Shown: positions 57,918 to 64,000 of the stretch, one piece after another | Layout of the letters: each line of letters begins with the position of its first letter | Position numbering within the stretch: the stretch's first letter is position 1 | NCBI GenBank assembly: GCA_014529385.2 | Contig: CM043946.1 | Span: forward strand, 19,423,077 to 19,487,076 | Direction of reading: 5' to 3' | Source: Adiantum capillus-veneris | Lineage: Eukaryota > Streptophyta > Polypodiopsida > Polypodiales > Pteridaceae | Length of the DNA: 64,000 bases | Made by a program: the position numbers and the translations under genes | Notes under the pieces: generated by a model | Database searches by the model: none | Told to the model about the DNA's origin: nothing | Seen by the model: the letters and a program-made list of their open reading frames with translations, nothing else

Positions 57918-59466
57918 ATAATTGCCTACAATGTGTGTACATATCCACTAGACTCAATTTACCAAAATTCTCAACCCGCTTGCCCCTCAAGTTTCTCCAA
58001 AATCTTCCACATGCATGTGCCTTTTCTTGGACTTGAAATTCTTGTTGCTTTACTTCCCAGCTTCTTCTCTTCTTTTGAATCAATGCCTTGTATGCATGCA
58101 AATGACTTTGATAGTTGTCTTTGTCCATAGTTGCATCAAGCTTTATCAAGGACTTTCGAGCATCTTGACATTCTTTATCAAACCACCTTTTGCGTGATCT
58201 ATCTTTGTTGATACCATGGAGATGCTTTATGGCAAAGCATTCTTCCGCACAAGAACAAATAGCTTTCTTGAAAGCTTCCCATTTAGTTTCCAATGGTGCA
58301 TCACATTGAAGCTTTGTCATCCATAATTTTTGCTCAACCATTTCAATGTACATTGGTGCCCGTTTGAAATCCATACATAGTGATAACTTCTCTTTCCTTT
58401 GGCTGAGATTATCGTGCTTAGTTGCTTCTCCACATGAAAGGTCAATACATAAGGTGCGATGGTCGGATTCTGGGGTCCATTGACCAAACATAAAACTCTT
58501 TATGCGATACATGATGGCTTCAGAGACTAGCATATAGTCAATCACACTATCCCCATTATGTCTCCCACATGTAAATCCATTGGTTACACTCCACAAAGAT
58601 ACACCATTGGCAATGAGCATACCCGTGCTATTACACATGTGTAAAAGTAACTTTCCATAGTGATCTGGCTCTTTCTCATCCATTGAAGTACGATCATACA
58701 AGTGAACTTCCTCCAACTCCCTTGAAATGTATGGCATATCAAATTGTTGAGTATCATGTTGCAATGTTTTTGTGCGAGCATTCATATCCCCAAATACAAT
58801 AACATCACCTTCACCTTTGAAATAAGCAATGTCTTCTTCCAAATCAGAAAATGGTTGATCTCTATCCATGCAAGCATAAAAGGGAGAATCATGATGAGGA
58901 ATGTAGCAACCGGCTACAAAAATGGGTGCTCTTTTTGGTGTCATAATTTTCAGCCATACATAACGTTTGTACGTGTCATCTTTCACAATTGATACAAAAT
59001 CTTCCAATCCTTTCTTAACCATACATGCTACCCCTCCTTGTCCTCTTCGTTGCTTGAGATTCTTTGACCACATCAATGAATGTACATTGTAATCCTCCAA
59101 GCCGTTAATCCTTTGTGTATCATGCTCCCAAGTTTCAACAAGAAGTACAACATCGGCTTTGCTTGTTAGTTTATCAATGCCAACCCCCGCATTCCATGGG
59201 TATCCATTACAATTCCAAAAGCATATTTTCAATTGTAACTCGGTCTCATAGGTCACGCATCCCTATTTGCTTGAGAGACTTGCCTCCTCCTTGGGCACAC
59301 TTTCTTCATGAGACATCTCCTTGTTTTTATTATTCTTTTCCTCATATGCCTTGCGACGCATATTTTGTTGCTTAATAGTGCGATCTTCACATACAAAACA
59401 TTTTGTATCCCTCAAATAGATCCAACTATTATCAAGGATAATCTTTCACTTGGTCTCATCCGGCAT
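57844..59466 (-). pseudogene. LINE endonuclease segment
   Basis: The frame from ATG at 59466 carries two early stops (TGA and TAG) and a CFVCEDRTIKQQ motif, then an uninterrupted 470-codon stretch. APE endonuclease motifs are in order: FWNCNG, LLVETWEHD, GGVACMVK, FGDMNART (Asp/Asn), SVIDYMLVS and SDHRTL (catalytic His). The linker is lysine rich (KRWFDKECQDARKSL). It overlaps the RT frame at 57917-57844, where one indel explains the change. Confidence 0.88.
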
Positions 59467-59486
59467 GGTGCATACAATTGGCCGTT

Positions 59487-59495
59487 CTCCCGAGC

Positions 59496-59541
<46 letters not shown>

Positions 59542-59727
59542 GGAAGTGGAGCTCCAGGAGTTATGGCAGAGAGATAGGAAAATAGGGAAATAGAGAGAGA
59601 AAGAGAGATAGCGAGAGCGAGATCGATAGAGAGAGAGAAAGAGAGATAGCAAGATCTAGTCCTCCGTAGTCATGGGCGTCTAGATCTCCTTAGATCAGTC
59701 GCTCGTTCGATCATTAGAGAGATAGGG

Positions 59728-59824
<97 letters not shown>

Positions 59825-59860
59825 AGTGGAGCTCGAGGAGAAAGAACGAGAGATAGGGTA
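59487..59860. repeat. GA-rich microsatellite region with repeated blocks
   Basis: (GA)n at 59491-59530, a G run to 59543, further GA tracts at 59731-59820 and blocks GGAAGTGGAGCTC-AGGAG at about 59542 and 59821. It includes the second 75-bp direct repeat copy (59657-59731). The block at 59549-59568 is identical over 20 bp to coding sequence of the downstream transposase. Confidence 0.8.
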
Positions 59861-60006
59861 CGTAGACAGAGAAGAAACTATGGAACTAAAAGAGGCAAAG
59901 GGGTTTTGCCTGCTACATGCATTGCCATGTACACCTGGGAGTGCACGTATGTGTCTACCCATATAGGATTTGACCAATAAAGATGAGATTTTGACCTGGT
60001 GGTCCT

Positions 60007-60044
60007 AATCTCCGTACACCTCTGGACCGAGGTATACGGAGATT
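60007..60044. promoter_or_regulatory. 38-bp hairpin upstream of the transposase
   Basis: Arms AATCTCCGTACACCTC and GAGGTATACGGAGATT around a 6-nt loop (TGGACC). 15 of 16 positions pair. It lies about 120 bp before the transposase ATG. It could be a subterminal dyad of the CACTA element or a regulatory hairpin. Confidence 0.7.
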
Positions 60045-60085
60045 GGGCAAGACTAGAGAATGCGAGGTAGTTTACATTGTGAGGA

Positions 60086-60087
<2 letters not shown>

Positions 60088-60140
<53 letters not shown>
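60088..60140. repeat. (AT)n microsatellite
   Basis: About 26 TA units right before the transposase start, in the promoter/leader position. Confidence 0.9.
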
Positions 60141-60145
<5 letters not shown>

Positions 60146-60164
60146 ACATTCATAATCATTGTAG

Positions 60165-63100
60165 ATGGCAACGTCATCAACTAACATGGAGGAAATGATT
60201 GCATGCTCGTGCACGCTCTGCAAGTATCAAATCCTGCGCAAGCGTAGGATATGTAATGAGCATGTGCACAAGTACGGAGAGTTTGCTAGAGAAACCGTAC
60301 GGAATCTGCGATACGACTCCTACGGAACGGGCATTGATATCCGCGACATAGCACCTACATCTGAGAGAGAGAGAAAAAAGATTATGCGTGAAGGTCCGAC
60401 CAATATAGAGCCACAGATGGAAGCAGAAAAGGGCTTACAGACAGAAGACAACGGCATGGAGGAGATGTTGGATGCCTTCTTCCAGACAAGCGAGAAGAAC
60501 GCAAACGATGCAGCATCAGAAGCTGTGCGCCTATCTCCTGAAGACATGTTGAGGAAGTTGGCATGTCAACCAATCTATGAAGGCGCCAAAATATCTGTGC
60601 TTCGTACTTGTCTGGCGTTTTTGAATCTTCAGTCAGTGTACGGGTGGTCAGATGCAAGCGTCACCGCTTTGTTTAGGTACGTAATTTACAAAAGAGATTT
60701 TCCAATTGCAACGGTGATGTGCTCGAAGAGCTTTTTAATTTAATGTGGCTTAAACAGGTTATTGCGGGAGCAACTTCTCCCAGCTAGCAATGAAATGCCC
60801 CCCTCCAGGCCAGACGCAAAGCAACTTCTGACCTCAGTTGGCTTGGACTACAACAAGATTCATGCATGTCCAAATGATTGCATTCTTTTTCACAATGAAT
60901 TCGCAGATTGTCTGTCGTGTCCTAAGTGCGGAGCAATGCGCTACAAACAAGATGCAATTGGCAAGACACTGCCAGCTAAAGTGTTGCGGTATTTCCCTAT
61001 TATTCCTAGGATAAAAAACATGTTTCGTTGTGGTTCCATTGCAAAGTTGATGCGGTGGAATTCTACGAATAGATCCATTGATGCAACATTTAGGGTGCCC
61101 GCTAATTCAAAGGCTTGGAGGCACATTGAAGATACCTGGCCACATTTTAAGAGTGAACCACGCAATTTGCGTTTGGGCATGGCAATGGATGGAGTCAATC
61201 CATTTGGCTTGAGAAGCTCGTCATGGAGCACTTGGCCTGTGTGCCTTATCAATTACAACCTCCCGCCGTGGCTTGCTATCAAGAAGGGTCATTTGATTTT
61301 AAGCTTGATTGTACCTGGTAAGTTCAAGGCAAAAGACATGGATGTTTATCTAGCTCCACTAGTTGACGAGCTCCAGGAGTTATGGCATGGGATCGACATA
61401 GCAGATGCGGTTGAACCAGTAGGACAACAGCATGCAAGGATCCATGGACTTCTTATGTGGACTATGCATGATTGGCCAAGATACGGAGAAGCTTCTGGTA
61501 ATGGTTATTGATTTACAAAATTCTCGCTATTCGCAAGCTCTTTGCCTTGGCTTGATTCATGCTTTGATATATGCAGGACTAACAACTTTGAGATACAATG
61601 CATGTCCAATTTGCGGGCAGTCTTTGGATGTGCGCTATTCTACCTCTCTTCGAAAGACAATTTATCAAGGACACCACCGTTATCTTCCAGATGGCCATCA
61701 CTTGCGCGAAGGCCAGCTTGGTCGCATCGAATGTCGTCCTATGCATGTACAAGAGTGGTGTCACCGATGGGAGCAACATGAGGGGCAACCTGTTCCAGGA
61801 ATGAAACGTTTGTCCATTCTCCATACGTTGCCGTACTGGGGTGATCTACTAATTAACCATTTGCTGGATCCAACGCATATATTCAAGAATGTGGGAGAGC
61901 TCCTCTGGAAGACAATCATGGGAATGAAAGACAATCGAGCTTCACGAGATGATTTGGAGTGGGTTGGAAAGATGCCAGAGCTATAGCCTTTCACCAATAC
62001 AGCTGGCCAAACAAAACTTCTAAGAGCGCCATGGGTATTGCTAAAAAACGAAGAGTGACAAGTGAAAAGGGTGATTTTAGAGTTCAGGATGCCAACAGGA
62101 TATATGCGATGTCTCAAGACAGCATTCACCCGTGACGATCAACTGTCAGGGTTGAAATCGCACGACTGGCATAAGTTCTTGCAATTCATTCTTCCAATTG
62201 CGATCAAGGGGTGTTTAACGGAGGAAGTGCGGACCTGCATATACAGGATTTCAGAGCTAGTGCAGTGGATCTCTTCCAAGGAGATACGGGAGGAATCTAT
62301 TGCAGTCGCAAGGGCTAACTCCATTAAGGCAGTTTGCATGATTGAGAAGTATCTACCCACGAGCTGCCTAACTATCCAAATGCACTTGCTCGTCCATGTA
62401 GTAGATGAGGTTGCAGTGGCAGGTACAGTCCACAGCCGTTGGATGTTCTTTCTAGAGAGGTTCATGAAAACACTTAAGGGTTTTGTTCGCCAAAAAGTGC
62501 GTCCAGAGGGGAGCATGGCAGAAAGATGGCTGGTGCAAGAGTCTCTTGTATTGATGACCGAATTTCTATCCGTTTTTGACCTAGAAATGCCTCGACTGTG
62601 GAGCGATGAGGAGGATGCAAGACTGGTGGCAGAGGAGCCGCAAGGGTAAGGGGTGCCGAAGAAAATGAACCTGGTAATGCGAGAAAAGACCATGAAGTTC
62701 TGTATACTAAATTCAGCGCCGATGCAAAAATGGCTTGAAAGGTACGAAGAAGAGAAAGAGAGACGCAATCTAGAGCGACAGGATTTCAGGCGAAGTCGAA
62801 CGACTAGAGGCTTACCCTTGCCAGACTATCTCGCTCCTCTACCTGAATTCCCTACAATGGCATGGTTGGACAAGATAGTGAGAGCAGCTCGACAGATCGG
62901 AGAACCCATATCTCTAGAAGAGGAAGAGCTGGCTGTTGGATGTGACTGGAAGTATCATACATACATGGCACTGTGGTCGCATGGAAAGCATTTTAGAACA
63001 CAACAAATTGACAGCAGAAGAAACACGTTTGACAGTGGGGTAATGGTTAGTTTCATGCAAAAGAGCAGGGCCAGTGCTAGAGACACGAACGAGAGCACTA

Positions 63101-63660
63101 GCAACCTGGATTACTGTGGTCTGGTGTCAGATATCCTAAAAGTAAGCTTCAGGCAGTTTGAGATGTTTTTGTTGGATGTGAAGTGGTTCAAGGTGATTAC
63201 TTCTGGTCGCAATGCAACGGTACGCAGAGATGGAAACAAAATTGTGCAAATAGATTCTACAAAGATTTGGACAGATGCGAGCGACACATTTGCTCTCCCC
63301 GAACATTGCGAGAAAGTGGTCTTTGTGCTGGACCCTCAAGAGCGACAATGGTGGTTTGTGGTTCAGGTTGCTCCAAGAAATAAACAAGTATTTGAAGGGC
63401 AAGATCTCCTGGAGGAAAGTCAGTCAGACGACGTCCATACTATTGTGACATTAGATGAGATGGACGAAGGTATGGCAGAGGAAGCTGACAGATATGTGAG
63501 GGATGACGCAGACGAGCCAGAATTGACACCTGTAGATGAAGATGCAATGGATGAAGACAATCTGCCAGAACGAGTTGGGGCAGAGTTATGTTTGCAAATA
63601 GAGATAGATGATGATACGGTGCAAGATCTTATCGATGATGCCTCACTCGTCCAGGCCTAG
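60165..63660 (+). pseudogene. TNP2-type (CACTA, En/Spm) transposase, three exons, three nonsense codons
   Basis: Exons 60165-60676, 60758-61497 and 61577-63660 join in one frame of 1111 codons. Introns of 81 and 79 bp have good ends (GTACGT...ACAG; GTAATG...GCAG). N-terminal cysteine motif CSCTLCKYQ. The TNP2 core is in exon 2: YNKIHACPNDCILFHNEF, CPKCGAMRYKQ, EPRNLRLGMAMDGVNPFG, INYNLPPWLAIKKGH and GKFKAKDMDVYLAPLVDEL. DUF4218-like part: MPTGYMRCLKTAFTRDDQ, LKSHDWHKFLQFILP and SRWMFFLERFMKTLKGFV. DUF4216-like part: FEMFLLDVKWFKV and CEKVVFVLDPQ. Stops at 61984 (TAG), 62056 (TGA) and 62647 (TAA) each fit one C-to-T change. No frameshift exists, so inactivation is recent. Terminal inverted repeats were not found in the window. 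Confidence 0.88.
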
Positions 63661-63767
63661 GCCTGTAAGTGTTTGTGTGAAGACTTTGATTTAAAATTAA
63701 GCTTAAAGTTAATTTAAACAACTGTGTTCTGACGCTTTATTTTACTTTCTTTGTGCAGGACTTTAGT

Positions 63768-64000
63768 ATGGCAGACCAGATTCCAAATCCCGCTTCCATG
63801 AGTGCATATGCATTCATGGGCTTCGTTACACGGATGATGACTGCTCAGATGGCAGAGGCTTCTCGGTATTGGGTAGCCAACGACACGGGTACTACGCCTC
63901 TGGGCTTCACACCCGAGGGTCCGACGCCTAGGGGGGGGACACCTATGGGGTTCAGGATGCCTATGGATACAACGCCTTCTTCTCCCATCACGGCCGCTTC
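63768..64000 (+). CDS. Start of a second ORF after the transposase (runs off window)
   Basis: ATG at 63768 opens MADQIPNPASMSAYAFMGFV and stays open for 77 codons to the window end, with TPLGFTPEGPTPRGGTPMG repeats. A likely intron lies just upstream (63665-63758, GTAAGT...GTGCAG) beginning 5 bp after the transposase stop. The two ORFs may therefore lie on one transcript. In En/Spm, two proteins come from one alternatively spliced transcript; this ORF is in the place of the second (TNPA-like) protein, but no homology supports that name. Confidence 0.5.
   Translation, partial: MADQIPNPASMSAYAFMGFVTRMMTAQMAEASRYWVANDTGTTPLGFTPEGPTPRGGTPMGFRMPMDTTPSSPITAA

Larger units (their letters stand above)
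56160..59490 (-). mobile_element. Non-LTR retrotransposon (LINE)
   Basis: Minus strand: short N-terminal segment, APE-type endonuclease, reverse transcriptase, C-terminal cysteine/histidine motif, then a 3' untranslated region ending AATAAAATC(TATC)n at about 56200-56165. The tail is a tetranucleotide repeat rather than poly(A). Coding frames shift twice (about 57900 and 56815). The upstream limit is where GA microsatellite begins, about 59487. No separate ORF1 is seen. Confidence 0.88.

Noticed and set aside
57294-58130. 278-codon plus-strand ORF opposite the LINE
   Set aside because: Shadow of the minus-strand LINE frames, with no motif.
59446-59977. Ser-Leu repeat ORFs near 59.5-60.0 kb
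   Set aside because: Translation of GA/CT microsatellite.

Overview
This is nuclear DNA from a land plant with a large, repeat-swollen genome. The evidence is dual-RNase-H Ty3/gypsy elements, Ty1/copia, hAT, LINE and TNP2 (CACTA) coding regions, GT-AG introns, long GA/CT and AT microsatellites, and no dense array of host genes. I cannot name the species; a fern or another large-genome vascular plant is a guess from general character. I see no bacterial operon, rRNA, tRNA or CRISPR array.

Layout. Positions 1-2375 hold a decayed protein-kinase-like pseudogene and an unrecognised ORF. 2375-4381 is a stray long terminal repeat (LTR). From 5201 to 37906 there is one nest. A minus-strand hAT transposase pseudogene has its C-terminal half at 5201-6401 and its N-terminal half at 36950-37906. 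It is split by an unclassified block Q. Q is split by LTR element O (6860-35367, target duplication ACGT). O contains a 3'-truncated minus-strand gypsy element M (9299-19861) and a nearly complete gypsy element P (20816-32160, target duplication GTAG). M contains a 1337-bp inverted-repeat element T (15114-16450, flanked by TTAA). In three cases (O in Q, P in O, T in M), removing the insert plus one target copy rejoins a reading frame, so those boundaries rest on more than terminal motifs.

Right of the nest: a tandem array of short hairpins with compensating base changes (38050-38530); a truncated gypsy relative of P (R, 39245-about 44095); an unrecognised acidic ORF; a gypsy element lacking its reverse transcriptase (N, about 47075-49410) abutting a copia element (C1, to 52025); fragments of a second copia (C2) and another gypsy (S); a LINE (56160-about 59490, minus); and a three-exon TNP2 transposase (60165-63660) followed by the start of a second spliced ORF at the window edge.

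Almost every coding region is broken. In several elements nearly all in-frame stops are TAG, TGA or TAA at sites that fit C-to-T (or G-to-A) change of CAG, CGA, CAA or TGG, the signature of long-methylated, silenced DNA. The least explained items are a pair of paralogous ~70-codon ORFs ahead of gag in P (and, in swapped order, in Q), the hairpin array at 38 kb, and four 24-bp palindromes in the leader of M.
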